64,000 bases of DNA, from NCBI RefSeq assembly GCF_023973825.1, contig NC_090127.1, forward strand, positions 62,001 through 126,000, given 5' to 3'. This document shows, one piece after another, positions 1 to 14,639 of this stretch (its first letter is position 1; the number at the start of each line of letters is the position of its first letter). The notes below the pieces were generated by a model that saw only the letters and a list, made by a program, of their open reading frames with translations, was not told where the DNA came from and did no database searches. The stretch is from Plasmodium brasilianum (taxonomy: Eukaryota > Apicomplexa > Aconoidasida > Haemosporida > Plasmodiidae). The position numbers and the translations under genes were made by a program.

Positions 1-1005
1 TGATAAAAAATATTATATATTATAACAATATAATAAAAGTAATAATAAACGAAAAATACAATATTTTTTTCAGCTAAATGCGTTGTATTTTTTATAGCAT
101 CTGCATCAGTTCGTACACATATTCATTTTTTAACGGTCTCTAATATATATTAAAAAGTATCATATACAATGTATATCATACTAACTGATCTATGAAAAAA
201 AATATATTTTAAAGATAAATAAAGATATATATTTCATTTCTTATATATAATTTTACAAAGTTATAATTCTTAATTTTGTTTATTTTATTCTATTACTGTT
301 AAATAAAAATTTTGTGAATTTAACGACTTAGTATTTTCTTCTTTTTTTTTTTTTAAATACAATTAAAATTATCGTCATATTAGTAACTAATTTTGCTAAA
401 CAAAATATTGCATTAGGCATAACAAAACATTTTGAGCGCCATACTAGAATAAATTATCTACTTTTATATATCGTTTATGACATAAGCAAAAGAATTTTTA
501 TTGAAATGTGTATTTATAAGATGAATACTCAAATAGATTTATAAAGCATTTTTGTATGTGTACATTTTAAATAAATATTCTTATGTTAAAAAAAATATTT
601 TTAGTTGTTAAATATAATTAACTTAAAAGAGTTTATAGAAAGGAGAAATAATATACTACCAGTGAATTATATTAAGAAGTATAAAATGAAAAATTTTTTT
701 CTATGATGAAAAGAATAATTTTTTTATATTATGAATACCACTACTATTTAATGAAAAATAATGCATTTGAATATATAATTAAAATTACATTTTAGAGTAT
801 ATTTAAAATTGAATTATTTACAACCACGTAAAAAAGGAATTAAGCGGGTACATATTTTATACAAAAGCGTATAAATGAATTAAAACACAAACGAAGCATA
901 AACAAATTAATATATACATAGTTTTTAATAAATATATTCATTTATCTCCATAAATAAGTAAATATACACAAATATACATAAATAAATATATATATATATA
1001 AATAA

Positions 1006-1044
<39 letters not shown>

Positions 1045-1248
1045 TGACAAATTGTCTTTATATGAATATATTTTGTTTGCCGTATAATCAAAAAAACCAT
1101 ACGGTAACAATATATGAACAGAAATTTTATACATATCTTTCACCGTTACATATATTTTCTAAAAAATAAAAAAATGCATCAACATTTTTCTTTACAAAAT
1201 AAAATTTTTTTTTTTTTCTAATATTTCGTGGATTTGTTTCTGGACAAT
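1..1248. other. AT-rich intergenic stretch
   Basis: No supportable gene was found. The stretch is A+T rich and includes a (TA)n/(TAAA)n run near 980-1045. The only open frame, on the minus strand at 925-1143, is mostly Tyr-Ile repeat made by that run. It lies 3' of the PHIST gene and probably contains its 3' UTR. Confidence 0.6.
980..1045. repeat. (TA)n / (TAAA)n simple repeat
   Basis: Uninterrupted TA dinucleotides are preceded by ATAAATAA units. This is ordinary for Plasmodium intergenic DNA, and such tracts are often polymorphic in length. Confidence 0.9.
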
Positions 1249-2246
1249 TTATTTATATGATATTCTTTTACATTTATAAAATGAAACATTTTTATTTAAT
1301 TCATTTAAAATTGATGGATCCAAATCTAAGGTACTACTGTGTAGCATTCCTGTATTTAAAATAATTAAGCATTTATCTATTGCTTTCTTCATCAAAATGT
1401 TAGAAATATTTACACTAAAATTAAGGAAATATTTAAATTCTCGCAATGTTGTTGACTTATCGTTAATTACATTAGTAAAATAATAATTTAAGTAATTCTT
1501 TCTCTCTCTCACGAAAATTTTAAATTCACGAAAGCATTTTTTCCATTCCTTTTTTCCAAAATATTTGTTTATTTTGTATACCTTTCCTAAATATTTATAT
1601 ATTTTGTACATTTGTTCTATTACACTAATATATTTATTTCTCTCATTAAAATTAATTTCATTCCAAATATTATACATATCCCTCCTTGATGGTTTATGTT
1701 TTAATGAATTAATAATATTATTTAATTTTTCATTATATATTGACGTATGAAATTCATAAATTTTACAACTCTCTGGGATTCCAAATATATCATCTAATGT
1801 TTTTTCTACTGTCTTATTTTTATGCAATGATTCATAAGTTATCGTACGCTGTTTATCAGAATTTTTTTCTTTTAAGAAATTTTTAATTTTAAAAGATTCT
1901 GTAGTATAGTCTATTTCTAAAGCTCTTTCCATATAATCTTTATCTATCATACTTTTCTCACTTATATAATTCTCACATAATTTTCTTACATATGTGTAAC
2001 TTAAATTCACTTCCGAAACAGTACTACTTTTAGATATATATATGTTCTACAAAAAACATTAACAAATAATTAAGGCGCATGTATATATAAAAAAAATCAA
2101 TTCAAAAACACATTTATGATAAATGAAAAAAAAAAAAAAAAAAAATTTATTTTATATCCTACGCATAAGGCCACAAATAACACTCCTACAGTGGACTGAG
2201 CAAAGCATAGCAAAAACGTAAATTTTATCAAATTTCTATTTTCCAT
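1249..2246 (-). CDS. PHIST-domain exported protein, two exons
   Basis: Spliced on the minus strand as join(2246..2163, 2046..1249), 293 residues, phase-0 intron of 116 nt with GTAGGA donor and TTGTAG acceptor. Exon 1 (28 residues) is a hydrophobic signal segment beginning MENRNLIKF. Exon 2 carries a canonical PEXEL, RKLCE, at residues 49-53, so plasmepsin V cleavage and export into the red cell are expected. Residues of about 130-260 match the PHIST pattern: RRDMYNIWNEIN, then an N-E-R-N-K-Y stretch, a hydrophobic helix, and KKEWKKC with its conserved Trp. PHIST proteins are mostly adaptors for host-cell remodelling, but the role of this member is unknown. The frame is intact to a TAA stop. 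The start is the only in-frame ATG before the hydrophobic run. The PHIST subclass cannot be told by eye. Confidence 0.85.
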
Positions 2247-5200
2247 ATTTATTAATTTACTCATTTATTACATGCCTGTATACGCTGCATTTAACATTTA
2301 TATAAATACTACTTATTGATACGAGTTGCAGCGTTTTTTTGTTTTGTTCAAAATATTTACATATAATTATTATATATAAAAATAAAGTGCAAGTAAAATG
2401 TTATTTATAAAAAGTTATCCTTGATTTCTTTTGCTGAACAATTTAATTACAAAAAAAACGTCTGCCAAATGGAATTCTCTAATTTCATTCAGAAAAAAAT
2501 AAAATAATAAAATATTATATATTTTTACATATTACTTCTAAATTGTATTTATAGAATGTACAGTACAACAATATATATATATACATATATGTTATAAGAC
2601 TTATATATCCCATTTTTAAATGTTAAACAATCGTATATATTTAATGAGTTAGAATAAAAATTTAACACAAAATTAAAGCAGCGCTAATAATAATATTCAT
2701 ATTTATACTTGCAGATATATATAACTTAGAATTTTTCAAAAAAAGCATAATAATCATTCAAATTTTATTTTCTCTTTTCCTTAAAAAAATTGGATATTAG
2801 AATTATTATTTATTACTATTAAAAATTTCATTTTCTCCACAATTTTATCCTTTTTATGATTACATTTTCATTAAAATTGATGAATATATAATAACGTAAA
2901 TTTTGTTAAAAAAATAAACTACATAATATTAATTATATTTTACAGAATAAAATATGACCAAATTATTTTTTTTATATAGAAATAGCATATCTGCTTAATT
3001 AGCCAAAATACAAAAAAAATAAATGAAAGTCTTCATCTATATAATTTAAAATAGAATTATAAATAAATAAGCATCCGCAAAAAGCATTAAAAATATATTT
3101 ATAAAATGTATATTTTATATATTAATATTCTCTAGATTAATTTTTTTCTTTTTTTCTTCATTGAAAATGAAATATAGGATTAAAAATTATTTATAAAAAT
3201 TATTACTATAAATTCTTTTTAAAAATAGGCAAATTTAAGTTACTCTTCTTTTTTCAATTGAATTATATGTATAATTTTCTTAAACCTTACAATTTTTTGT
3301 TTTATACAATCATATAGTTTTTTTTTTTTTAATTCATAATAATAAAAAAAAAAGAAAAAAATTTATAATATAAAGTACTTTATAAAAGATGCTTAATTTT
3401 ATTCATAAAGTAAAAGAATTGTGTTATGCTGTTTATAATGAATTATCTGTGCTATGTTACCAACTGTGTTGTTACAGAAAACGCATCTAAGTAGAAATTT
3501 ATTAATGAATTTCAAAAAATTTCTGAAATATACAGAATGAAAAAAAATTACATTAACAATAAATATTTTAAATTATTCAAAAATTGTAAAAAAACAAATT
3601 CAAAAGGTGAAATATTTAGATTGCGCTAATTTAAATATTTTACTATATTTTTCTTCATTACTTTTACTCCCAAATTTGAATAATATATTTTTATTTCAAG
3701 TAACATTCTTTTTTTTACCATTTAAATGTTGAAATAATTTATATAGGTAAATGCCTTCTGATTTTAATAATACTTTGCTCATAGAGTATCATTTTTCTTT
3801 AAGCAACTCACAGTATGAAATATTTCTAATAATTACTTTCCAGTTTAATCTATAGTTCTTAATAGATGCTTCTCGCCCTCTATTTCACTCCTGTGTACAA
3901 TAGTAGTAATATGAACTATGCTGTCATATGAAAAAAAAATTTCAATATATGGTACGATTTACAGAAAAAATGCTAACGCAAAATTATTGCTAAGTTTTTC
4001 TTAAAAAAAATTCTTTTTTATATTTTTAATTTTTGTCGCTCTATAGTTTTTTTACACATTTTGTATAAAATTGCTAATTTTTATGTATATTTTTATTGTG
4101 AAGATATATATTAATAACTTTAATTCGTTGTCAACCGTTAGCGAAATTGGTTAAATTTTTTTTTTTTTATGAAAAAATTGTGAAAAATAAATATATTATA
4201 ACATAATATAGTTTAAAAAGTGTAAGTACTATATATTTTTATTAAATATAATAAATTTAAATCTGCACGAAAAAATAATATATTTATTAAGTACGGCAAA
4301 TTATGGCCATTACACAAATTATTTTTTTTTTTTTTTTTTATTTTAGATGTGCATAAATTATTGAAAAAGTATTATAACATTATACTACTCAAAGTATATA
4401 TAAAATATTTTAAATGTTAATATTGCCTGCAACTTTTTTTTTATATTTTATTATGTAAACATTACCAGTGATACAAGAAATTTTGAGCATTCAATTAAAA
4501 ATACAATTATTTTTGTCTAATTTTATTTATTATTGTCGTATTATTACCATTTTATTAATATTTATATTAGCATACCTCTACTATTGACTTTAATATTTTC
4601 TGTTTCTTCTAAAAATTAAACTTTCAAAAATGTGTAATTTATAATAATTGCTTAATATTTTGTTTAGAGTTTTTCTAACTTGTACACATCATGTATCAAG
4701 CATAACTTAAAATGATAAAGGTGCTTTATTTTTATTAAATAAATGTAATATAATATAATGTAGACAATTTTATTCTAATATAAATATATATACTCTTTTT
4801 CATTAATATTCTTATGATATTACAAGAAAAAAATGTGTTATGCCAACGAAAAAATAAATATGAAAATATCCTGATATTAATACATTTGTATATTACTTAT
4901 TTACAAACTTTACCCTTGAAAGTTTATTATATATTCTAATAAATGTACTGAACTATTAGGCATTAGAAGTTGCAATTCTTATCCATAATATTAAATAATT
5001 TAATAACATCTCTTTATTGTTCAATGAACTGCGCAAATATGTTGTATATTTTTTAAAGTAAAGCATTGAGTTATATTTTTCATTGTGTACTATTGATAAA
5101 GGTAATTTATCTGGATAATAAATCATTTACTAAAACGCATTATATCATTAAAATATATACATATTTTCCCTTTTTTTTATTTTTATTTTTATATCATTTT

Positions 5201-7552
5201 AACTAACCATACGAATTATCCAAAAATGGTACATATTTTTATATTATATCATATATTAAGGGTGTTAATAATGTTTTTAATATACGTCTATTTCTAAGAG
5301 ATCAATGAAATGTGTAATAAACTTGTAGAAAAACATTATATAACATGCAGACAACGGGATGTCCTATTTTGAAAATATAATAGGAACATTATTATATGCA
5401 TTTAGTTCACATTCTATGGATGCATAATATGTATATTTTTTTACAACTTTGATTATATAAAAAATTATGTATTTTCTTTTTTTTTTCTTGATATTTCATC
5501 AAATTATTATAAGTTAAAAGAAATAACCATAACAGTATATATTGCACTAAGAATAAATATTATAAAAGTGTAATTCTTTATTAACTATCATTTTATCATC
5601 TACCAAAATTTACAACAATCAAAAAAATATATCATAGCATAAAATTATACATAAACATCAAAAACCTACATCTAAATTATGAAACCTAACCCACTGAATA
5701 GTTAATATAACATGTATTAATGCAGAACATGTGAATATTTCTATGGCTATAAGTTTAACAAAATAAAGTGTAAATATTATTCATTCAACTTTTTTTTTTT
5801 TTTCCCTTTTTAAAAATATTCTTCAATTACTTGTGATGAGAACTTCAAAATTTTGCATAATATATTATCTAATACAATGAGTAAATATGTATATGAATAA
5901 AACAGAATATTATGAGCTAAATAATTTTATACTTTTCGCAAGTTTTATAGAAACGAAACAAAAAGTTCATTTGTCTCTCATTATTATTTCATTTAAAAAT
6001 TGAAAAACATCTATATATAATTTTCACTATATATACGTGCATGTATATATATATATATATATATAATAATAGGGTGGAAAAAATAAATAGTATACATTAC
6101 AAGAGTTAGGTAACTGTTTAATTTTACATGTAACATTTTAAATATCTTAGTAACTACGATTAATATTATAAAACGTTTTTTATGATTTTATAGATAATGT
6201 ACGTGTTTAATTAAATTATTGTTTATTCATTACATATAAATAAACGTGATAACCTATGTGGTCACTATAAAATTAAGAAAGATAAATCCATAACATACAG
6301 CTATGTTCTTTTTTAATCATAAATTAATAAACAAAATGAGAGAAAAATAAAATAAAATAAAATAAAAAGGAACTCTAACAATCCAGGAAAAATAATTAAA
6401 AAAAAAAAAAAAAAAAAAGTTATTAAAATATGTAATACTTTCTTCATGAAAAGCATAACATACAAAACTATACTTCTTATATAAATAATATTAATAATAA
6501 TAATTGCCCCTTCAGCTGAAATATATAAGGTCTATTATATATGAGAGAAAATTACATATTTCCCTAAATTTCAATATATTACAATAATCAAATCCTGCTA
6601 TTCTAATGTATATATTTTGGTCTAACATATAAACTAATTTATGCATGTATATGAGACTTACTCATTTGTTTACTAAACTCTTCTATATATTATATTTTTC
6701 CTATGTTTCGCGATAATCTTTCACATTTTTCATTCTTTCTACAATAACGTTTAATTATCCTTTAATATATTATTTTTTTTTTTTCTATACACTTAGTACA
6801 AATGTTTTTTCTTCTTTTAAAATAACTTCATAATACAATGTCTTAAAACCTTATGTATACTTCTCGTGTGAAGCACACTATTACCGTCCGTAAGAAAAGG
6901 AAAATAATTAAGGGATATATATTTTATATTATAAAATTAAATGTCCTAAATCATTCTCTATACAAAAATAAAATTCAATATTCTTTTTTAAAAGCACTTC
7001 TATAAAATTTGCACCTAATATGTTATATTAATTTAATAGTTTTCCGTTTACTTAAAATTATCTTAAAGTGATTTATTAGAATTATCAATATTAATTAACT
7101 TTTTAAAAATATCTTTTCATATTCATAAAAACCTAATATCAGTTCTTAACACTCTTGTTATAATGTAATTCCAGATATGGAATAAAATTAAACCTCTTTT
7201 TTTTTTTTTTTTTTTCAAGTTCTTTTTAGAACAATTCCATTTTAATTATGCAAATTAAATGGATAATTATAAAACATATATCTCAAAATCTATTTAGAAT
7301 ATAATTTTATTGGAAATAAATTCACTTCTACATGTTATTACATAAAGTGCAATTTTTTATTAATATAAAAAGAATATGTTAAATACCATCTATCTCTTTT
7401 ACATGTAAAAATATAATAAGAAAGAACTTTAAAAATATAAATAAATCCGTAAGAAAAGCAATTCTTATAGGATAGCGTTAGTTTCTTATATTCTTTTTAC
7501 TGAATGTTCCCTACAAATCATTTTTCTAAATTTTTTTTTCATTTTATTTTTC
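2247..7552. other. Long AT-rich intergenic region
   Basis: About 5.3 kb with no intact gene. It contains poly-A and poly-T runs (for example near 6400 and 7200) and a TA run near 6043-6065. Two minus-strand stretches, about 3602-3894 and 6500-6745, read as coding-like with few stops and may be gene remnants. Promoters of the PHIST gene must lie at its 2.2 kb end, but no motif could be identified. Confidence 0.5.
3602..3894 (-). pseudogene. Possible decayed coding remnant
   Basis: Reading the minus strand from about 3894 gives 98 codons in one frame interrupted only by three TGA codons before a final TGA. There are no TAA or TAG codons, although TAA is by far the commonest chance stop in DNA this A+T rich. 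The conceptual product includes segments such as KVLLKSEGIYLYKLFQHLN that look protein-like rather than Lys/Asn/Ile noise. No family was recognised and no splice site or PEXEL was found. A chance open stretch is quite possible. Confidence 0.25.
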
Positions 7553-8278
7553 TTATATCTTACTTTGATTCAACTTCTTATTCCATTCAGCATCTACCCA
7601 ATTTAAAAACATTTTAAAATCATCCTGAATAAGACGAAGTAATCTTAAGAAAATACAATCCCGAGAGCTTATAGGAAGATTAGAACGGACAATGTATTTA
7701 TGTAAATCATAATACAAGGTTTTTAAGTATTTAAACCATTTTTCATTCCACATTTTATTTCTCCACTTAGTGTCCATTAGTTCCGTAAATTCAATATATT
7801 TGTTGCGCATATCTACAAAGAGTAAGCCATATTTTTTATCCACTTTTTCAGAAAATTGATAATCAATAATCTTTTTATCTTCCTCATCCGATAGTGGTTC
7901 ATCCTCCTCCGAGTCTGAATCGTCTATATATCTTATATATGGTACTTCACAGTCTTCATCATTCAAATTTGAGATATTCTCTACTGAACTTAAAATTCTT
8001 GAAAATTTTCTCTCTATTGTACGTTCCAATATATTCTTTTTATTGACTGAATATTTAATGGGATCTCTGTAGTGTAAATTATATACGTTTTTAAAAATTA
8101 TTTATTATTTTTTTTCTTATGTTGATTAAAAAGTAAACAGATAATGAAGGTGTATATATATACGTACATACTTAACAATGTTGATGAATAAAATTTACTT
8201 CATGTCATAGCAACTATGGGACTTCCAAATTACAAATGTTACAGCGATAACGTGTAACAAAAGTCTAACTATATTCAT
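7553..8278 (-). CDS. Small secreted/exported Plasmodium protein, two exons, Trp-containing
   Basis: Spliced as join(8278..8199, 8066..7553) on the minus strand, 197 residues. The intron (132 nt, GTAAAT donor, TACAG acceptor) splits a Lys codon after two bases, and both sides agree in phase. Exon 1 begins MNIVRLLLHVIAVTFVIW, a good signal peptide. There is no canonical PEXEL; the nearest is RILSS at residues 50-54, with Ser where Glu, Gln or Asp is usual. An acidic Asp/Glu/Ser tract lies at about 74-91. The C-terminal half has five Trp residues in amphipathic helices (KWRNKMWNEKW, then NWVDAEW), weakly like Plasmodium tryptophan-rich antigens. A divergent PHIST-like helical domain is the alternative. 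There are no further membrane spans. The gene is solid; the family is not assigned. Confidence 0.8.
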
Positions 8279-11200
8279 TCTTGTATTTTCCAAATTGATT
8301 TTATAAATATTGATGAAAAGAAAAGTACAAATTATTTATTTTACTAGTTGACTTCTATTTCTACAAGTTCAACTACTGTTTGATAGATTTTCGGTGTTCG
8401 TTTTTAATTAACGCTTTCTCAAAATAAAAAATAACATTTAACAAGTTATCCTTTGTTTTTCCTATTATTTTAACTAAAAATAATCTTTTTCGTAAGAGTT
8501 ATATAGTTTTAATTTATAAAATAGTATGTACACTTATACATATTTTTGGTTGGAAACAGAAAAAAAAAAATTACTAGTTCTAAAAAAACAACTTTATAAT
8601 TTTATACTTTCAATTAATTATTTTAAAATTAGTACCAAAAAAAAAAAAAAAATTTATTAGTACTTACTATTTTAATTAAATATTATATTCACATTTATGG
8701 GATATTCAACAAGAATTAGTCTAATATTAATATTTTTTTTATCTAAAAAAAAATATAACATATTTAACAAAATCATGATTCTTCGAAACTTTTTCTTAAA
8801 TTTTATATACATAATTCCAACTATTTCTGAATTTTTCATTTTTTTTTCATTATTACAAATTTTATATTCCTTAAGTAATATCCTATAATATATTTTTCTT
8901 TTTTCTTTTTTTGATTCTAGCTGATGCCTAACGTAGTAATATATATATATATATATATATATATAAGAAAAAATATTTTTGCTTATTATATGCCAGTATT
9001 TAAAAGACAGTTAACATTTTATTATCTTTAATTCTATAATCTTCGAAATTATGCTGCAAATGTATGTATACTTATACAATAAAATTATTTTTAAAATAAC
9101 TTATTTTGTTTAGTAAATAATAAATTTTATTCCTATGAGATTTACAAAAGATTAATCTACATATTAAAATTGTAGTAACATAAAAAATGCCTTTTTTCAA
9201 ATAATTTTACCTTAATCTTTATTGCCAATAAATATTGGGTACTTGTTTGTATATAGTATTATTTATTTAAATATTTTTATAAAGCAAAAATAAAATAATA
9301 ATAAAATAAAATTAATACAAAGAAACCTTATTGGAATGAAAATAATCTTACCCTCAAATGTTACCATTACAACTAATTTTTTTTTTAAATATATTTCTCA
9401 TATATATTACTTGTTGCATGTTATAAAGAGTTGTATATATAGCACTAGTATTTTTATGTAAAATTAGAAAACAGCGTTTACATATTTTTTTTCATATTAT
9501 TTTATTTTATGTAAGATGATCTAAAAAATATTCTTTTTCTTCAACAATTTCTTTATAATACTAACTATAGAAAGAAAAATAACCATGTAACTTCTTTGTA
9601 TCATGATGACTTGACCTTCCTCATGCCGTCTTATATATAATGCATTTACCGTTTTATGTTTTACAGATTAATACATTTAATATAATATATCACTAATAAT
9701 TAAAAGTGAAACTTAAAGTCACAATAATTTTAAATAAAAAAATAGTATTTTGTTAAAATAACAATTTGAATGGTTAAGTTTTAATGTAATTACACATTTT
9801 ATTATGTAATTGTAATCCCCTATTATTTTATTTAATTTAATTTAATTTATTATTTTTTTTTTCTTGTTAAATTAAAATTATGTATAATTCTTAAAAAAAA
9901 AAAATTTTTTTTGCTGTTCTTGCACTTGTCACAGCGCTTTATTATCCTTATTTATCTTTATGCATTTTTACCTTATATTCTTTACTACATCATTCGTTTT
10001 TTTACCACTTTTTTTTTATACGCATATTACATACATTTTAATTAAAGAATAAAATTTTTAATTTATTATTTTATAAATGCTGAAAACTTTAATGATAGCA
10101 ATCCTTATAATTCATAGTTTTTCGCGAGCTCCTCGTGAAAATAAATTTTTTTTTAAAAAAAAATATATATGCTAATACATATACTATTACCTCATAAAAA
10201 TTTAAAATATAAACATTAAACTACTTACAGTATATGTTTTTTAACAGGTTTATTTTCATCAAAAAAAGATACTCTACTATTTTAATGATTAGTTTATTTG
10301 TGTCACTAAACTTCACACATTTCTTAAATGATATAATAATAATCATATAATAATAATAGAATATTTTAATTATTCTTTGTCTTATGCAAGTTTCATATAT
10401 AATTTTTTCAACTAGTTTTTCCATTATATTATATTGTCCCCTTAATGAGGAACGCCTTAATCATATTTTATTATTTCATTAATTACATTATTAAATCAAT
10501 TTTCAGTCATTTCTTCATGTATTAGTTAATTAGTTATTTTAAAAAAATATAATTTACTGTGTTAAATTAATATTTTTATATATACTACACATATTTTATT
10601 AATTTGCATATATTAAAATAATAGTGAACTATTACTGAGTAATATTTTTAAAAAAGAATGTCCTGTGTTTTATCTTGCTCCTATGTACACGGTTTTTTAG
10701 GTAACAATATTTAATTTTTTAGGACGAATACAGTAACGTCATTAAATGTATTCTAAGAAGATTATGAATTTTTACTTGCTACCTCTTACATTCTATAAAA
10801 AATAATAAATAAATTAAGTATATATTTTATTAAAATAATGTTAAGCTAAAAATATTTTTTAATTTTGGTATTTTTGTGAAAGTTCTATTTGATGATCACA
10901 AGCATCATATCACTGTAATTTGTGGTATTTATATGGAGTTAGTCTAGATAGAAACAATTTTTATATAATATTATTAGATCATAAAAAAAGAAATACTTCA
11001 ATTCCGAATGAACCTTCAAGGTTTATCCCTGTTTCAAAAAGGCTAATTTATTTGTTTTATTAATTTACTAGGAACAACATCATATAACAATATAACACTT
11101 TAAATAAAAATTATAATATATTTATCTTATTTTTTTATTTTATTTATTATTTTTTTTTCTTGTGCGCATCATTATAACACTATATATGCGAACTCTTTAT

Positions 11201-14200
11201 ACATGCATATGTATACATCAATTTATCACTTCACAACCATTTTAGTAACGAATTCCGTGATTGCGCACTTATTCCATAGGAAGCTAAGGAATAACTTAAT
11301 CTCTCAATGATAAAATAACAGAAATATTTATATATTTATGGGATTGTAATTTTTTAAATAATGTAATTAAAAAAATGTTCATAGGATTCTGCATGCTTCA
11401 TTTTAAATGAAAACCTAAGTTGTAGTAAAAACGTTCCAGTGGAAAAACAATATATCAAAATTAAGACAAAATATAATTTATTTAATAAAAATAATAAGCA
11501 ACTAAAATTTGTAGTCCCGATAAATAACAAAAAAAAAGAAAAAAAAAAAGGATAAAGAAAAGAAAAAATGAAATAAATGATTACCTTTAATTAAAATTCA
11601 AGTAATAACTTTTCCATAAAACAAAGTTGTGTCTTAATATTAAATATTAACATAAAAAATAATAGTTAACAGAATTAATAAGAATATTGTTATAAGTTTT
11701 TAAATCTATAATTATTATTAACTTTTACAATTATTTTTTTCTATAATTAATCTATATATGCTGATTTAACCCATCAGAGGACATTTTAAATCATCACTAT
11801 ATTTACTGCATATAATACTAGTACAGCCACCGAGAAAACAACACATCAATAATATATAATGGATTATTAAGTTTAGTGAAAACTTTAATATTTAATATTA
11901 TAAATTATTAAAAAAAACATCCCCCATTTATTAACATTTCTTTTTAACTTAATAATAAATGTAAGCCCTTATACTAGCTGTTTTCTTCATTTAACGAATT
12001 CTTTCTCATTTGTAAAACATATTTTTATTGTGAATTTTAAAACAACCATATACATATTATTTGAACATTATATTTTTAATAAAAATATTTTATTCCTATA
12101 TTATTATTTCTTTGTCATATTTGTGCATTATTCCACAGGCACACTTCGTTCTTATAACAAATTAAATTATTCAAAAAGTATATTCTTTTATATATATACG
12201 TACTTAAGCTTAATCAATTTATAAATATGTAAGAAATATTATTATTTGTTGAGCATTCAAGAAAAAATATATATCATTAAAAATCATCTACAGTGATACG
12301 ATATGTACCCATGTACATATGTACAGTATAGTGATAATTTCTATTTTTTGTTCTAGAGGATTAAGAAAAAAAATATGCTTATATTATCTATTATTTTAAG
12401 TGTCTTATAACTTGTATGATTTTTACACATATAATAGTATTGATTTCAAATTTTTATAATTCCTTAATTTGTATGATAATATCGTACACATAGAGAATCA
12501 TAAAATTATACCTTATATTATACTTAAGTTTTATTTGAAATAAATTAATCCAATAGTAATACCCTATGTACAAAACATGCATTTAACGAGAATAACATAT
12601 GTTATTATTCCTACTGTTTATGGTACAAAAAAGGTGCTCATAATATTCATCTACATGAAGTGATTGATAGAATCATATAAAAAATAATATGTATATATAT
12701 AATTTTTATTTATTTCCAAATCAATATTTTACAATAAATAAAATAATTTATTTACCTAAAAATATGCGTGTGCAATTCATGTTACAATTAATTATTAAAA
12801 CCAATTTAATTACTTCAAATAGGCATTGAAACGTATAAAAGAGCGCGAATTTGTTTAACCTGCACCCTTTTCATACAAATATAGATTAAGACAAAAACGA
12901 AGAAATTTTATTTATTTTTGGGTTAACCTTAAGTTTCTTTTTTTTTTTTCTTAGAGTTAACTAGATATCTTCTCAGCAGAAAATAATACAACATGGATGT
13001 GTGTCATAACTATTACTTAAAAAAATAACTTTTTTATGCTATTTATTATTTTTATGACATAGAAAATATTATTTTTCTAAGCAACTCATTCAATTACATA
13101 TAACATAAATATATGAATCTTGAAAAATAGTAAAATACTTTGCGTCTTAGTATTTTTAGGCAATTTTTATCACCTACGGATACATAATATATTCCGACTA
13201 CCATTTAAAATTTGCATAATTAAATTAAGATATAACACATATATATATAGCCATAAAAATTCTACATTAAGGAGTCCAAAGTTTTTATAATTTTATATTA
13301 CAACGCTAAATATTTAATTATTTATTAAATTATTTCTAACATTTTTTTTGTAGAATTATTATTTCGTATTTTTCTCATCATAAATCATAAACATATATTT
13401 TTATTTCCTTCTACAATTTGTAATTTTATTGAACTATTACATTTTTTTTTTTTTAAATTTTCAATGTGTACTTTTCAAATTACTAAAATTTTTGTATTTT
13501 TTTATTTTTTTTCCTAATTCATTTTGTTATTTGTTATGTTAAAGATAATATTATAATTATAATACAAAAACTAAACGTATTTTTTATCAAATTAAAAATT
13601 TTTTTCTTCTAATATATTATTACAATTACTAAATTTTTACGTAAATGAACTTAATACAACACTAAAAGTAACTTCTTTTTTAATTATTAATGAATAAGTA
13701 AATATATTAATAATTTAATAATAACAAAAGTAAAATTAAATTGAAATAAATTAAATATTTATATATTTTTAATTGATCTTAATAAAATTATTTTCTTCTT
13801 TTTAATGAGTATTTTAAATATTATTTTATTTAATTTTAATTCTTAAAATTATTACAAATATTGCATTTACTTTTTTTTTTGATTTTTATTTCCTAATATA
13901 ATAAATAATATATATAAATATTTTTACTTCCTTTATATCATTTTTTCTATCTTCAGTTAATTTCAGTGTTACAAATATGAATAAGATGTGATTTTTTATC
14001 ATTTTTGGAGATTTACGTTTTTCCTTTAAACTTTAACCCCGTAATTAAAAATAATATTTTTTTATGTATATTATTCCCATATAATTTATATAAATAATAA
14101 TATATTGAAATGTATATTATTATTTTTTTAACTATATTATCTCCATTTTATATATGAAAAAATGCAAAATTTTATAAATAAAAAGTAGCATTTCATCGTT

Positions 14201-14639
14201 TATTTATTATTTTTTTTTTTTAAATAGAAAAAATTATGTTATTCCTAAAATATCTATTATATTGACTTATAATATAGTATTTAACATAATATACATATAA
14301 CTGTAAATTTTTTATATTTATTAAAATTAATGAGTTCTTGTTTACTTTTATTATGTTAATTAGAAATATTTTTACGTAAAATAATTTTTATAAAATATTT
14401 TTCATTTTTTTTTTTTTTTTATATTTTAGCTTATATGTTATAAAACTGTATTTATTATAAAGAAAGAAAGACTTCTTGAATTTTTATCATATTGTAATGT
14501 AAATAACAGTTAAAGTACTTAATGAAAAAAAAATATTGCACAAGTAATTGTTGAAAATTATTGAAAAGTTTGGTATAATATATTATTTGAAACAACTGAT
14601 AATAGAAAAGTGTCAAAAAAATCATTAAATAATTATCAT
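8279..14639. other. Long AT-rich intergenic region
   Basis: About 6.4 kb without a supportable gene. It is mixed poly-A, poly-T and TA tracts (TA run at about 8937-8964). Short open frames at 8697-8888 (+), 10221-10424 (-) and 12030-12224 (+) are low-complexity and lack splice context. The 3' part (about 13300-14600) is especially A+T rich and would hold the promoter and 5' UTR of the gene starting at 14640. Confidence 0.55.

Noticed and set aside
925..1143. 72-codon minus-strand frame
   Set aside because: More than half is Tyr-Ile repeat generated by the TA run, and no start ATG or signal was convincing.
7553..8066. PHIST domain in the 197-residue protein
   Set aside because: Helical and Trp-containing, but the RRDMYNIW-type core and spacing seen in the 1.2 kb gene are absent, so I did not assign PHIST.
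10221..10424. 67-codon ATG frame on the minus strand
   Set aside because: Ile/Lys/Tyr-dominated product with no signal, motif or splice partner; consistent with chance.
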